From assembly GCA_009903855.1 (NCBI GenBank), contig WYEK01000085.1, positions 1 through 42,178 on the forward strand: a stretch of 42,178 bases of DNA. Reading direction: 5' to 3'. Both the position numbers and the translations under genes were made by a program. The DNA is from Thermocrinis sp. (GTDB lineage Bacteria > Aquificota > Aquificia > Aquificales > Aquificaceae). Each line of letters opens with the position of its first letter. The stretch's first letter is position 1. Shown here one piece after another: positions 25,332-35,891 of this stretch. The notes under the pieces are model-generated. The model did no database searches. It saw nothing but the letters and a program-made list of their open reading frames with translations, and had not been told where the DNA came from.

Positions 25332-28215
25332 GCTTTTCCTCCAAAGGTTCCGGCTTTCCAAGGTAATAACCCTGTGCGTAGTCTATGCCTAAATCTTTAA
25401 CTACCTCCAAAACCTTTTCATTTTCCACATACTCTGCAATAGTTTTAATTCCCATCTTTTTTGCTACGCTTACAATTCCCTCAATGAAAACTCTGTCTGT
25501 AGGTGAATTGGGAAGAGTTTTTATAAATTCCCCCTCAATCTTTAAAAAGTCCACGGGTAGGTATTTGAGATAGTAAAAGGAGGAATAGCCCGAGCCAAAG
25601 TCGTCTATGGCAAAGCGAAAACCTTCACTCTTCAACTCCCTAACAAAGCTCACAACCCGCATAATATCCTCAATGGCTTTTCTCTCTGTGATCTCAAAGA
25701 TAACATTGGTAGTAGGAACAGAATACTTATCCGCAAGGGCTCTGACTTTTTCCGCAAACTCCTCCGTGGCGTTCTCCGGCACCAAGTTAATGAATATGAA
25801 AAGAGGAAATTTATTTTCAAAAAGTTTGTAGTTTTCAAAAACCCTTTTTATAAGCAAAAAGTCAAGCTTTTGCATGGCACCTATCCTCTCCGCCACATCC
25901 ACAAATTCCCCCGCACTCAAAAATCTACCGTTAAACTTTATCCTCATAAGCACCTCAAAGCCAAAGAGGGACATGTCCTTTAGGTCTATGATCTCCTGAT
26001 AAAAGGGCACGACGGAGGATTTCTCCAAGCTTTCCATGATGGACCTTTCCACCTCCTTTACCACAGAGAATTTATGAGGAGATTCTTCCGAACTTAGGAC
26101 TATGCCCTTACCTTTTCTTTTTGCCTCCCTCATTAAGTATTCCGCGTAAGTTATGAGTTCCTCTTCGCTGGTGCCGTCCTGAGGATAGGATACTACAACT
26201 GCACTTATACTTATAGGAATTTCTTTATCCTCTATTTTTACAGGTGTGGAGGACAGCTCGTCTTGGAGTCTTTTTGCTACCGCCAGTGCGGTATCCCTTG
26301 AAAGGTCTGGCAGGAGAACCACAAACGAATCCCCTCCAAACCTCGCTGGGATATCCATTCTCCTAAAGAGGCTCCTTTTTAACCTCTTGCTGAGCTCTTT
26401 TAGAACCATGTCCGCGGTATGGTGTCCGTATACATCGTTTATAAGCTTGAAGTCGTCTATGTCTATGAGGACTATAGAGAAAATAGAACCAGTCTTCGAG
26501 CTTATTTCTATGTTATCTCTAACATACCTTTCAAAGGTTTTTCTGTTATACAGCATAGTAAGTGGGTCACACTCGGAGAGGATCTTAACGTTCAGTTGGG
26601 CATTTTCCAGGTCTTCTATAACCTTCATCAAACTTACTACGTGGAACAGTTGATTGGAAACAGTTTTGAAGAAAGCAAGATCATCCTTACCAAAGGGTTT
26701 CTTTAACCTGACGCCCACCACTCCCGCTTGATACTGACCATGTTCAAACTTGGCAAAGCAAAAGTTATCTTTCGTCCCAAAAGTATTTGGGTCTGCTTGA
26801 ACCTCCGCAAGGAGCGACTTTGCTTCCTCTTCTGTAAAGTTTTTTATAAACAGAGAAGAGAGGATGAGCATTTCTATGCTTCCTGCGCTTTGGTCAAACA
26901 TATAAAAGAAGCTACCGTCCATAGGCAGAACATAGTCCAGTCTATCTAGAACTTGCTTTGAAAAGGTGTCTATGTTATTGTGTGCCTGAACGACGTATTC
27001 GGAGGTATCAAGCATGGTGTATAGCCTTTGAATCTCCTTTGCCTTTTCTTTAAGGAGCTCATCAAAGTTCTTGTGCTGTAGGAAATACAATAAGAGATGG
27101 CTTTCTATGTTTCTTATGTGGGTATTTATTAGAGGGTTCTCTAAATCCGCAGAATATCTACCAAGTATCAAATACCCCTCCCTAACTTGAAAGTACCTAC
27201 CATCTTCTAAAATGCCCATTCCTTCTTCTAAGATCCTGTTCCAATCTTCGGGTGGTTTTAGGTCTTCCTCCCTTTCCTTCAGTCCATAAAAGTAAGCCTT
27301 TAGCTCCTTTGTGTTGAGGTCGTATATGCATAGGCTGTTTATAAAACCCTCTTCAAAGACCTTACCCAATGCAACCTTCAGCACACTACCCTCCCACTTG
27401 GGCACAGCCTTTGCGAGAGAATCCAAAAGAGCCCTTGAATGTATAACTATTTCCTTACCAACATCTACAATCTCTACCTTAACAACGCCATAGGCAATGA
27501 GCAAGTAAGCCAGAGCCCTATAAAAGGAAACCGCTATCCAAATTATGTCGTTATAGTGAGTGTAAAAAATGGGAAGGGCAGAGCTAATGCTGTAAAAGAA
27601 TATACCCAACGCCATGTGCTTGCTTGCCCTCTTGCCGTAGACCTTTTTCTTTACTATAAAGTAAGCAAGCAAGAAACCCCAAAGGGCAAGCCCAGCCCAA
27701 AGCACATCGGAAATGGTGGTTGAACCCACCCCCTCCATGTAGGTTTTGGGAAGCAAAGGATAATAAAGCACTATGAAGAAGGAAACCACCAAAGAGGAGA
27801 GTAGCAAAGCAAGGAACTTAAGGTAGGAAAACCTACCGTTTTTGTGAAGCATTCCAAGGGTTATGCCAAGCAATGTGTATGCTGTAAAGGTGATGTGTAG
27901 CCAAGAGACCTTATCCCTATGGTTTGGTGTTATGAAGTCAGGAAAGAACACAAAGGAAAGAATATGAAAGGCTTTAGGGATGAGAGAAGGAACGAGGAAC
28001 AGGGCGGTATAGTAAAGCTTGCTTTTAATGAGAAACTGACCCACCAAAAGGGGAGTAAGCACAGTGCTCGCAAACAGAAAGAAGGTAGGAATATGGATTA
28101 TGGCAATAAGGTAGGAAAAGGTAGATGGGCTTGGGACCACAGAGTCGTGTATGAGGAGGACAAACAGGGCGGATAGGAGCCCCAAGGCTAATAAAAGCTT
28201 TTCTTTATAACCCAT
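25306..28215 (-). CDS. Membrane GAF-GGDEF-EAL sensor protein, likely c-di-GMP phosphodiesterase
   Basis: 969 residues. About eight membrane helices fill the first ~250 residues in a MASE-like sensor. A cytoplasmic part with a coiled segment (KAKEIQRLYTML) and a GAF-like domain (~410-540) follows. A GGDEF domain (~550-700) has the inhibitory-site RRMD five residues before FGGDSF, so the fourth catalytic position is Ser. The EAL domain (~725-965) keeps every usual active-site residue: FEVLMR, FINLVPENA, EITER, IDDFGSG, LKIEGEF, AEYVE and YAQGYYLG. It should hydrolyse c-di-GMP, with the GGDEF likely inactive or a GTP sensor. It overlaps the upstream SDR gene by 11 nt. Confidence 0.88.
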   Translation of the reverse strand: MGYKEKLLLALGLLSALFVLLIHDSVVPSPSTFSYLIAIIHIPTFFLFASTVLTPLLVGQFLIKSKLYYTALFLVPSLIPKAFHILSFVFFPDFITPNHRDKVSWLHITFTAYTLLGITLGMLHKNGRFSYLKFLALLLSSLVVSFFIVLYYPLLPKTYMEGVGSTTISDVLWAGLALWGFLLAYFIVKKKVYGKRASKHMALGIFFYSISSALPIFYTHYNDIIWIAVSFYRALAYLLIAYGVVKVEIVDVGKEIVIHSRALLDSLAKAVPKWEGSVLKVALGKVFEEGFINSLCIYDLNTKELKAYFYGLKEREEDLKPPEDWNRILEEGMGILEDGRYFQVREGYLILGRYSADLENPLINTHIRNIESHLLLYFLQHKNFDELLKEKAKEIQRLYTMLDTSEYVVQAHNNIDTFSKQVLDRLDYVLPMDGSFFYMFDQSAGSIEMLILSSLFIKNFTEEEAKSLLAEVQADPNTFGTKDNFCFAKFEHGQYQAGVVGVRLKKPFGKDDLAFFKTVSNQLFHVVSLMKVIEDLENAQLNVKILSECDPLTMLYNRKTFERYVRDNIEISSKTGSIFSIVLIDIDDFKLINDVYGHHTADMVLKELSKRLKRSLFRRMDIPARFGGDSFVVLLPDLSRDTALAVAKRLQDELSSTPVKIEDKEIPISISAVVVSYPQDGTSEEELITYAEYLMREAKRKGKGIVLSSEESPHKFSVVKEVERSIMESLEKSSVVPFYQEIIDLKDMSLFGFEVLMRIKFNGRFLSAGEFVDVAERIGAMQKLDFLLIKRVFENYKLFENKFPLFIFINLVPENATEEFAEKVRALADKYSVPTTNVIFEITERKAIEDIMRVVSFVRELKSEGFRFAIDDFGSGYSSFYYLKYLPVDFLKIEGEFIKTLPNSPTDRVFIEGIVSVAKKMGIKTIAEYVENEKVLEVVKDLGIDYAQGYYLGKPEPLEEKLKKHFSKV

Positions 28216-28882
28216 AATCCACGCTTACCCCTTCCGGTCTATCCTTTATTAGCTTCATTATAAACTCTGCCACCTTTTCTGGTGGCTTTAGGGTGAGAGG
28301 GTTCTCCTGCGGATAAGCCTTTGCCCTCATCTGGGTTCTGGTGGCACCGGGGTTAAAGGCATACACCTTTATTCCCTTTGGCTTTAGCTCCTCCGCCAAA
28401 AGCAGAGAAAAACCCTCCATTCCGAACTTTGAAACTGCATAGGCACCCCAGTAGGGTGCGGGTCTTTTGCCCGCCCCAGAGGATAGGTTTATTATCACTC
28501 CTCCACCTTTCACATAGGGCAGGGCATACTTGGTGATGTAAAAGACGCCGTTTAGATTGACCCTTATGACCTCCTCCCAGACCTCCTCGGGATATTTTTC
28601 TATGGGCACTCTCTCCCCCAGTATGCTGGCGTTGTTGATCAAAAGGTCAAATTCTCCGAGCTTTTCCCTACAAAATTCCACAAAGGCTTTGGCAGAATTT
28701 CTGTCTCCCACATCGCAGGCTTTCACGTATAAATTTTTCGGCTCTTTTAGTTCTTCTTTAAGTCCTTTTACTCCCTCCTCCGTTCTTCCACAGGTGCAAA
28801 CGTTCCACCCTTCCTTTAAGAAGAGTTCCACCACCGCCCTGCCAATTCCCCTCGTTCCTCCGGTTATGACAAGGTTTGGCAT
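28205..28882 (-). CDS. Short-chain dehydrogenase/reductase
   Basis: 225 residues of classical SDR type. The nucleotide-binding motif is TGGTRGIG at the N-terminus, LLINNAS sits in the NNAG position, the catalytic Ser is in INLSSGAGKR, and Tyr/Lys are in YAVSK. The motif does not tell the substrate; NADP preference is suggested by CTCGRTEEG after strand 2. It overlaps the start of the GGDEF/EAL gene by 11 nt and is divergent from guaB with only 22 nt between. Confidence 0.9.
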   Translation of the reverse strand: MPNLVITGGTRGIGRAVVELFLKEGWNVCTCGRTEEGVKGLKEELKEPKNLYVKACDVGDRNSAKAFVEFCREKLGEFDLLINNASILGERVPIEKYPEEVWEEVIRVNLNGVFYITKYALPYVKGGGVIINLSSGAGKRPAPYWGAYAVSKFGMEGFSLLLAEELKPKGIKVYAFNPGATRTQMRAKAYPQENPLTLKPPEKVAEFIMKLIKDRPEGVSVDYGL

Positions 28883-28890
28883 GCAATTAG

Positions 28891-30371
<1,481 letters not shown>

Positions 30372-30372
30372 T

Positions 30373-30418
30373 GGTATAATATACTACTCACAGGTTATTC
30401 AATAAGGAGGTAATTGGT
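30373..30418 (+). promoter_or_regulatory. rpsO-pnp promoter (extended -10) and leader
   Basis: TGGTATAAT, an extended -10 (TATAAT at 30375-30380), lies just after the guaB stop. A strong AAGGAGG lies 8 nt before the rpsO ATG. The leader of about 30 nt is short; no S15 autoregulatory fold was worked out. Confidence 0.6.
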
Positions 30419-30691
30419 ATGGCTCTTCCAAAGGAAGTTAAAGAAAGGATCATACAAGAGTACAGGAGGCACGAAAAGGATACAGGCTCTCCGGAGGTGC
30501 AGATAGCTATACTTACTGAGAAGATCAACAGGCTAACGGAGCACCTCAAAAAACACAAAAAGGACATACACTCAAGGAGAGGACTCATTGCTATGATCCA
30601 TGCAAGAAGGAAGCATTTGGAGTACCTTAGAGAAAAGGATTACCAAAAGTATTTGGAGGTGGTCAATAAGCTCGGTCTGAAGGTTAAGTGA
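30419..30691 (+). CDS. rpsO: 30S ribosomal protein S15
   Basis: 90 residues ([42 protein letters not shown]...[19 protein letters not shown]). It binds the central domain of 16S rRNA early in assembly. The classic rpsO-pnp arrangement: its TGA overlaps the pnp ATG by one base. Confidence 0.98.
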   Translation: MALPKEVKERIIQEYRRHEKDTGSPEVQIAILTEKINRLTEHLKKHKKDIHSRRGLIAMIHARRKHLEYLREKDYQKYLEVVNKLGLKVK

Positions 30692-32769
30692 TGGAGAGGA
30701 TAGAAGCTAAGCTTGGAGACAAAGACCCAATAATTATAGAAACGGGTCATTACGCCAAGCTATCGGACGGTGCGGTGGTAGTCCGGCAGGGGGATACAGC
30801 GGTTTTGGTAACCGCGGTTATGTCCGAAAACCCCATTCAGAACATTGACTTTGTCCCCCTTACGGTGGATTACCGGGAGCAATCCTCCGCCTGGGGTAAA
30901 ATTCCCGGAGGTTTTATAAAGAGGGAGGGCAAACCCACCGAAAGGGAGGTCTTGGTCTCTCGGGTTATAGACCGTCCTATAAGACCACTACTGCCCGAGG
31001 GCTTTCCTTACGAAGTGGTGATCACAGCCCTCACCCTTTCCGCAGACGACAAGTACGACCCCGATGTACTGGCTATAACGGGTGCAAGCGCTGCTTTGCA
31101 CATTTCTCGTATTCCCTTCGATGGTCCCATTGTGGGGCTAAGGGTCTGCAGGGTGGACGGCAAATTCGTGGTAAATCCCACTTACGAAGAAAGGCAGAGG
31201 GCGGACCTGGATATTATTATGGCTTGTTCTGAGTCTGCCATTGTGATGGTGGAGGGTGGTGCTAAGGAGGTGGATGAGGAGACCTTTATGGATGCCCTCT
31301 ACTTTGGACAGTCCTCTGCCTTGGAGCTTTTGAGGGCTCAGGAGGAACTTAGACAAAGAGTAGGCGTTCCAAAGGTACAGTTTGAGGGGCTTGAGCTCCC
31401 CGCAGAATGGCAAAAGCTTTTAGAGGAGCAATGCACAGAGAGGATCAAAGAATCCTTGAAAATCCAAGACAAAAGGGAAAGAAAGAGCCTACAGGCAAAG
31501 ATTTTGGATGAGTTCATAGCCAACAATCAAGTTCCCCAAGAGCTTGCCTTTAAGGTGGGCTACCAATACAAAAAGCTCATCAGCAAGCTCATGAGGGAAA
31601 TGGTCCTAACAGAAGGCAAAAGGATCGATGGCAGGGGTCCCAAGGACATAAGGCCCATCACCATAGAGGTTCATCCCTTTGAAAGACCCCATGGCAGTGC
31701 CATATTCACAAGGGGTCAAACCCAAGCCTTTGCCACTGTTACACTGGGTGCCCCAGAGGAAGCCCAGCTGGTGGAGACCATATACGAAGGAGAGACCTTC
31801 AAAAGGTTCATGCTTCACTATAACTTCCCACCCTTTTCCACCGGAGAGGCAAAGCCTTGGGGACCTCCCCGTAGGAGGGAAATAGGACACGGTGCTCTGG
31901 CAGAAAGGGCTTTGGAGCCTCTGATACCCCCTCAGGAGGAGTTTCCTTACATAATACGGGTGGTTTCTAACATACTGGAATCCAACGGTTCTACTTCAAT
32001 GGCTACTGTCTGTGCGGGTTCTTTGGCGCTCTTTGATGCGGGCGTTCCCATGAAAAAGCATGTGGCGGGCATAGCCATGGGGCTAATAATGGAAGGGGAA
32101 CGCTACGTGATCCTCTCGGACATCTTGGGAGATGAGGACCAGCTGGGAGACATGGACTTTAAGGTGGCGGGCACGAGGGATGGTATAACCAGCGTGCAGA
32201 TGGACATCAAAATAAAAGGTCTAACTAGAGAGATTATGAGGTCCGCCCTCATGCAGGCAAGGGAGGGAAGGCTCTACATCTTGGAAAAGATGTACTCCGC
32301 AATGCCGGAGCCAAGGAAGGAAGTATCTCCATACGCACCAAAGATAGAGATCATAACCATACCGGAAGACAAGGCTTTGACAGTCATTGGTCCAGGTGGT
32401 AAAAACGTGAGGGAATGGAGGGAAAAGCTTGGTGTTTCCGTTTGGGTCCACGAGGGAGGAAGGACCTCTCTTACCAGCATGGACAGGGAAGCCATAGAAA
32501 AGGTGAAAGCCATCATAATGAAGTTGTTGGAAGATGTGGAGGTGGGCAAGGTTTATGAGGGAAAGATAGTCAGGGTAGAGCCCTACGGTGTCTTTGTGGA
32601 GATTATGGAAGGAAAAACTGGAATGCTCCATGTTTCTAAGATGGCGGAGAAGGTTAAGGATGTTAGGGCTAGGTTCAAGGTGGGGGATACTATAAAGGTA
32701 AAGGTGCTTGACATAGACGAAAGAGGAAGACCAAATTTAACAACGATTGGTATAGACCAGCCGGCGTAG
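30691..32769 (+). CDS. pnp: Polynucleotide phosphorylase
   Basis: 3'-5' phosphorolytic exoribonuclease of the RNA degradosome. 692 residues from the ATG at 30691; the track's GTG at 30688 is an alternative with a 4-nt overlap. Two RNase PH domains (first ~1-220; second with GSAIFTRGQTQAFATV and LGDEDQLGDMDFKVAGT), then KH (TVIGPGGKNVREW) and S1 (GKVYEGKIVRVEPYGVFVEI) domains. The last three codons and the TAG stop lie inside tRNA-Thr, overlapping it by 10 nt. Confidence 0.97.
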   Translation: MERIEAKLGDKDPIIIETGHYAKLSDGAVVVRQGDTAVLVTAVMSENPIQNIDFVPLTVDYREQSSAWGKIPGGFIKREGKPTEREVLVSRVIDRPIRPLLPEGFPYEVVITALTLSADDKYDPDVLAITGASAALHISRIPFDGPIVGLRVCRVDGKFVVNPTYEERQRADLDIIMACSESAIVMVEGGAKEVDEETFMDALYFGQSSALELLRAQEELRQRVGVPKVQFEGLELPAEWQKLLEEQCTERIKESLKIQDKRERKSLQAKILDEFIANNQVPQELAFKVGYQYKKLISKLMREMVLTEGKRIDGRGPKDIRPITIEVHPFERPHGSAIFTRGQTQAFATVTLGAPEEAQLVETIYEGETFKRFMLHYNFPPFSTGEAKPWGPPRRREIGHGALAERALEPLIPPQEEFPYIIRVVSNILESNGSTSMATVCAGSLALFDAGVPMKKHVAGIAMGLIMEGERYVILSDILGDEDQLGDMDFKVAGTRDGITSVQMDIKIKGLTREIMRSALMQAREGRLYILEKMYSAMPEPRKEVSPYAPKIEIITIPEDKALTVIGPGGKNVREWREKLGVSVWVHEGGRTSLTSMDREAIEKVKAIIMKLLEDVEVGKVYEGKIVRVEPYGVFVEIMEGKTGMLHVSKMAEKVKDVRARFKVGDTIKVKVLDIDERGRPNLTTIGIDQPA

Positions 32770-32831
32770 CTCAGCGGCAGAGCGAGGCACTCGTAATGCC
32801 TAGGTCGTGGGTTCAAGTCCCACCGCCGGCT
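32760..32831 (+). tRNA. tRNA-Thr (anticodon CGT)
   Basis: A 72-nt cloverleaf: acceptor GCCGGCG/CGCCGGC, D arm GCTC/GAGC, anticodon stem AGGCA/TGCCT with loop CTCGTAA (anticodon CGT, reads ACG), and T arm GTGGG/CCCAC with TTCAAGT. Discriminator T; no CCA encoded. Its 5' 10 nt are the last bases of pnp and dut begins 16 nt after it, so it must be cut from a polycistronic mRNA by RNase P and a 3' nuclease, or have its own promoter inside pnp. Confidence 0.95.
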
Positions 32832-32847
32832 TGAGAAAGGAGAAAGA

Positions 32848-33291
32848 ATGCTCAGAGTGAAAATAAAAAGGTTTCCGCACGCAGAGGGCTTAGAACTGCC
32901 GTTTTATGCAACGCCGGGTTCTGTAGGCATGGACCTTTTATACGCAGGGTACGAAGAGGTGGTACTAAAGCCCTTTGAAAGAAGGCTCCTTCCCACCGGC
33001 ATAGCCATAGAACTGCCCGAAGGTTACGAAGCCCAAGTGCGTCCCAGAAGTGGGCTTGCCATAAAGCACGGTATAACCATCCTGAACGCCCCGGGCACCA
33101 TAGACAGCGACTACAGAGGGGAAATAAAGGTCATTCTTATAAACTTGGGCAACGAAGATTTTGTCATCCGTAGGGGAGACCGTATTGCCCAGTTGGTGGT
33201 TGCCCCGGTGGTTAAGGTACAGTGGGAAGAGGTTGAGGAGCTCACAGAGAGCCTTAGAGGTCCCAACGGCTTTGGCTCCACTGGGAGATAG
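32848..33291 (+). CDS. dut: dUTP diphosphatase
   Basis: 147 residues. Hydrolyses dUTP to dUMP and keeps uracil out of DNA. The five trimeric-dUTPase motifs are present: [45 protein letters not shown], and the P-loop-like [11 protein letters not shown] at the C-terminus. AAAGGAG lies before the ATG, 16 nt after the tRNA. Confidence 0.97.
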   Translation: MLRVKIKRFPHAEGLELPFYATPGSVGMDLLYAGYEEVVLKPFERRLLPTGIAIELPEGYEAQVRPRSGLAIKHGITILNAPGTIDSDYRGEIKVILINLGNEDFVIRRGDRIAQLVVAPVVKVQWEEVEELTESLRGPNGFGSTGR

Positions 33292-33295
33292 GTAA

Positions 33296-34483
33296 ATGGA
33301 AATTCATTATGTCTTTCTTTACCTTGCCATAATTCTTTTCAGCGCCCGAATAGTGGGAGATACCTTTGCAAAGTTTGGTCTTCCTGCGGTGCTTGGTGAG
33401 ATACTGGTGGGTGTTCTTCTCGGCAAGAGCGCCCTCGGGCTAATAGAGGTAAACCAAATCATAAAGGTCCTCGCGGAGCTTGGAGTGATCCTGTTGCTTT
33501 TCCAGGTGGGCTTAGAAGCAGACATACATCAGCTAAAAAAGGTGGGCATAAAAGCCTTCATTGTTGCTTCTGTGGGTGCCTTTACACCAATGCTCCTTGG
33601 CTTTTTGGTAGGCTATTATCTCTTGAACTTTCCCTTTTTAACCTCCCTTTTCTTAGGGGGGACCTTGACCGCTACGAGCATAGGGATTACGGTAGGAGTC
33701 CTGGAAAACTTGGGAAAGATGAAGGAAAGGTTTGCCCAAATAGTTTTGGGTGCGGCGGTCCTTGACGACATCTTTGGTGTGATCGTCTTGGCGGGGCTCT
33801 ACGAGCTTGCCAAGGAAGGGCAGGTGCATGTGGATGCCCTGCTGTTGCTCATTCTTTACATAGGCTCCTTTTTTATCTTTTCTCCCATATTGGCACAGAT
33901 TTTGGCGAGGGTTATACAGCTTCTTTCAAAAAAGCTGGGCACTATGGACTTTGTGCCTCCGGCAGTGCTCTCAATGGTTCTCTTCTTTGCCTTTTTAGCC
34001 CACGAGGTAGGCTCTCCCGAAATACTTGGTGCCTTCACCGCAGGTCTTGCCCTCTCAAGGCGTTTTGCCATTCCCTTTGCCCTGTTTTTGAAGACCGACG
34101 AGAAGATGGCGGAAAAGATAGAACATTCTATACTGCCTTTAGTTTGGGTGCTAACTCCTATATTCTTTGTCTACGTGGGTCTGCAATTGAACTTAAAAGC
34201 CATTGACTTTACCTCTGCCAAGTTTTGGACTTTGGCGTTGCTTTTAACACTCGTTGCAGTGGTAGGAAAAGTAATCTCAGGATTTTTTGTTAGAGTGCCA
34301 CTCAAGGAAAAGCTCTTGATCGGTTTTTCTATGCTCCCACGGGGTGAGGTGGGTCTCATCTTTGCGGAGTTTGGAAGGCAGGGGAAAATTTACGACGATA
34401 CCCTTTATGCGGTGGTGATCTTTGTGGTAGCAATAACCACTTTGATGTCTCCAGTAGCCCTTAAAATATTAGCCAGAAACTAA
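33296..34483 (+). CDS. CPA2-family cation/proton antiporter
   Basis: 395 residues with about 11-12 membrane helices and no C-terminal TrkA-N domain. The family core is visible: FGLPAVLGEILVGVLLGKSALG, LLLFQVGLEADIHQL and the Asp-Asp pair in GAAVLDDIFGVIVL. The two Asp fit electrogenic NapA-type Na+/H+ antiporters. GFSMLPRGEVGLIFAEFG is also typical. K+ or Na+ specificity cannot be told from this. It lies 4 nt after dut and 3 nt before gltX. Confidence 0.9.
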   Translation: MEIHYVFLYLAIILFSARIVGDTFAKFGLPAVLGEILVGVLLGKSALGLIEVNQIIKVLAELGVILLLFQVGLEADIHQLKKVGIKAFIVASVGAFTPMLLGFLVGYYLLNFPFLTSLFLGGTLTATSIGITVGVLENLGKMKERFAQIVLGAAVLDDIFGVIVLAGLYELAKEGQVHVDALLLLILYIGSFFIFSPILAQILARVIQLLSKKLGTMDFVPPAVLSMVLFFAFLAHEVGSPEILGAFTAGLALSRRFAIPFALFLKTDEKMAEKIEHSILPLVWVLTPIFFVYVGLQLNLKAIDFTSAKFWTLALLLTLVAVVGKVISGFFVRVPLKEKLLIGFSMLPRGEVGLIFAEFGRQGKIYDDTLYAVVIFVVAITTLMSPVALKILARN

Positions 34484-34486
34484 GCT

Positions 34487-35887
34487 ATGGTGGTTAGTAG
34501 GTTTGCACCGAGCCCTACGGGTTATTTACACCTTGGCAACGCAAGGACCGCCATTTTCAGCTACCTATTTGCAAGGCATCACGGAGGAAAGTTCATCCTA
34601 CGCATAGAGGACACGGACAGGGAAAGGTCATCCAAAGAGTTTGAAGAAATGCTCCTTAAGGACTTAGAGTGGCTTGGCATAGAGTGGGATGAGTTTTACA
34701 GGCAGTCCGAAAGGTTTGATATATACAAAGAGTACGCCCAAAAGTTAATTGAGTCCGGATGGGCTTATCCCTGCGTATGCACACCGGAGGAGTTGGAGGA
34801 GGAAAGAAAAAAAGCAGAGGAAAAGGGCATTCCCTACAGATACTCGGGCAAATGCAGGCATATGAGCCTTGAGGATGTTAAAGGCAAAGGAATACCCTAC
34901 ACCATAAGGTTTAGAGTTCCAGAGGGAGAGGTGATAACCTTTGAGGACCTTATAAAAGGACCTATATCCATAAGCGTGGATGACTTTGGAGACTTTGTGA
35001 TCGTCAGGAGCGACGGAAGCCCGGTCTATAACTTTGTGGTGGTGGTGGATGATGCCCTGATGGGCGTTAGCCATGTGATAAGGGGGGAAGACCACATTCC
35101 AAACACACCTAAGCAAATACTCATATACCGTGCTCTGGGCTTTGAAGTTCCCAAGTTTGCCCACTTGCCCGTGATCCTCGGACCAGACAGAAGCAAGCTC
35201 TCCAAAAGGCACGGCGCGGTCTCCGTAAAAAACTACCGAGAGGAGGGCTTTTTGCCGCAGGCTATGTTTAACTACCTTTGCCTTTTGGGATGGTCCCCGC
35301 CAGAGGAAGGAAGGGAGGTCTACTCAAAGGAGGAACTGATTAAGCTCTTTGACCTAAAGGATGTCAACGACTCTCCTGCTGTTTTTGACGCCCAAAAGCT
35401 AAGGTGGATGAACGGAGTGTATATAAGAGAAGTTCTGAGCCTTGAGGAGCTTGCAAAGGAGCTCACTCCTTTCCTTGAGAGGGCGGGATATTCCTTTGAC
35501 AAAGACTATCTTTTAAAGGTCCTGCAGAGGGCTAGAGATGCCTTTGAAACCCTCTCGGAGGCGGTGGATAGACTAAAACCCTTCTTTGTGGATGAGGTGG
35601 AATATTCAGAGCAAGCAAAGGGAGTTTTAGAAAATCAGACCGCCGTGCAAGTCCTAGAGTATGTGCTTTTAAAGTTAGAGGGGGAGGAACTGAGCGGACA
35701 GAAGATCAAAGAGATCGCCAAGATGGCCCAGAAGGAGCTTGGGATAAAGCCCAAGGATTTTTGGCATACACTGAGGGCAGTTTTAACGGGAGAGTTGGAG
35801 GGTGTTGGAGTAGATGTTCTATGCGATGTTTTGCCAAAGGATAGGTTTATAAAAAGGGTGGAAAGGGCACTGAAAAGCCTTCAGTAG
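34487..35887 (+). CDS. gltX: Glutamyl-tRNA synthetase
   Basis: Class I synthetase, 466 residues. The HIGH region reads FAPSPTGYLHLGNART, the KMSKS loop reads DRSKLSKRHGAVSV, and the insertion CVCTPEELEEERK...GKCRH is present. The C-terminal anticodon-binding helical part is complete. Whether it is discriminating or also charges tRNA-Gln (with an amidotransferase) cannot be seen here. Its end is 4 nt from the end of the convergent OmpA gene. Confidence 0.97.
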   Translation: MVVSRFAPSPTGYLHLGNARTAIFSYLFARHHGGKFILRIEDTDRERSSKEFEEMLLKDLEWLGIEWDEFYRQSERFDIYKEYAQKLIESGWAYPCVCTPEELEEERKKAEEKGIPYRYSGKCRHMSLEDVKGKGIPYTIRFRVPEGEVITFEDLIKGPISISVDDFGDFVIVRSDGSPVYNFVVVVDDALMGVSHVIRGEDHIPNTPKQILIYRALGFEVPKFAHLPVILGPDRSKLSKRHGAVSVKNYREEGFLPQAMFNYLCLLGWSPPEEGREVYSKEELIKLFDLKDVNDSPAVFDAQKLRWMNGVYIREVLSLEELAKELTPFLERAGYSFDKDYLLKVLQRARDAFETLSEAVDRLKPFFVDEVEYSEQAKGVLENQTAVQVLEYVLLKLEGEELSGQKIKEIAKMAQKELGIKPKDFWHTLRAVLTGELEGVGVDVLCDVLPKDRFIKRVERALKSLQ

Positions 35888-35891
35888 CTCC

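Noticed and set aside
34745-35212. 155-residue minus-strand ORF
   Set aside because: Antisense shadow of gltX.
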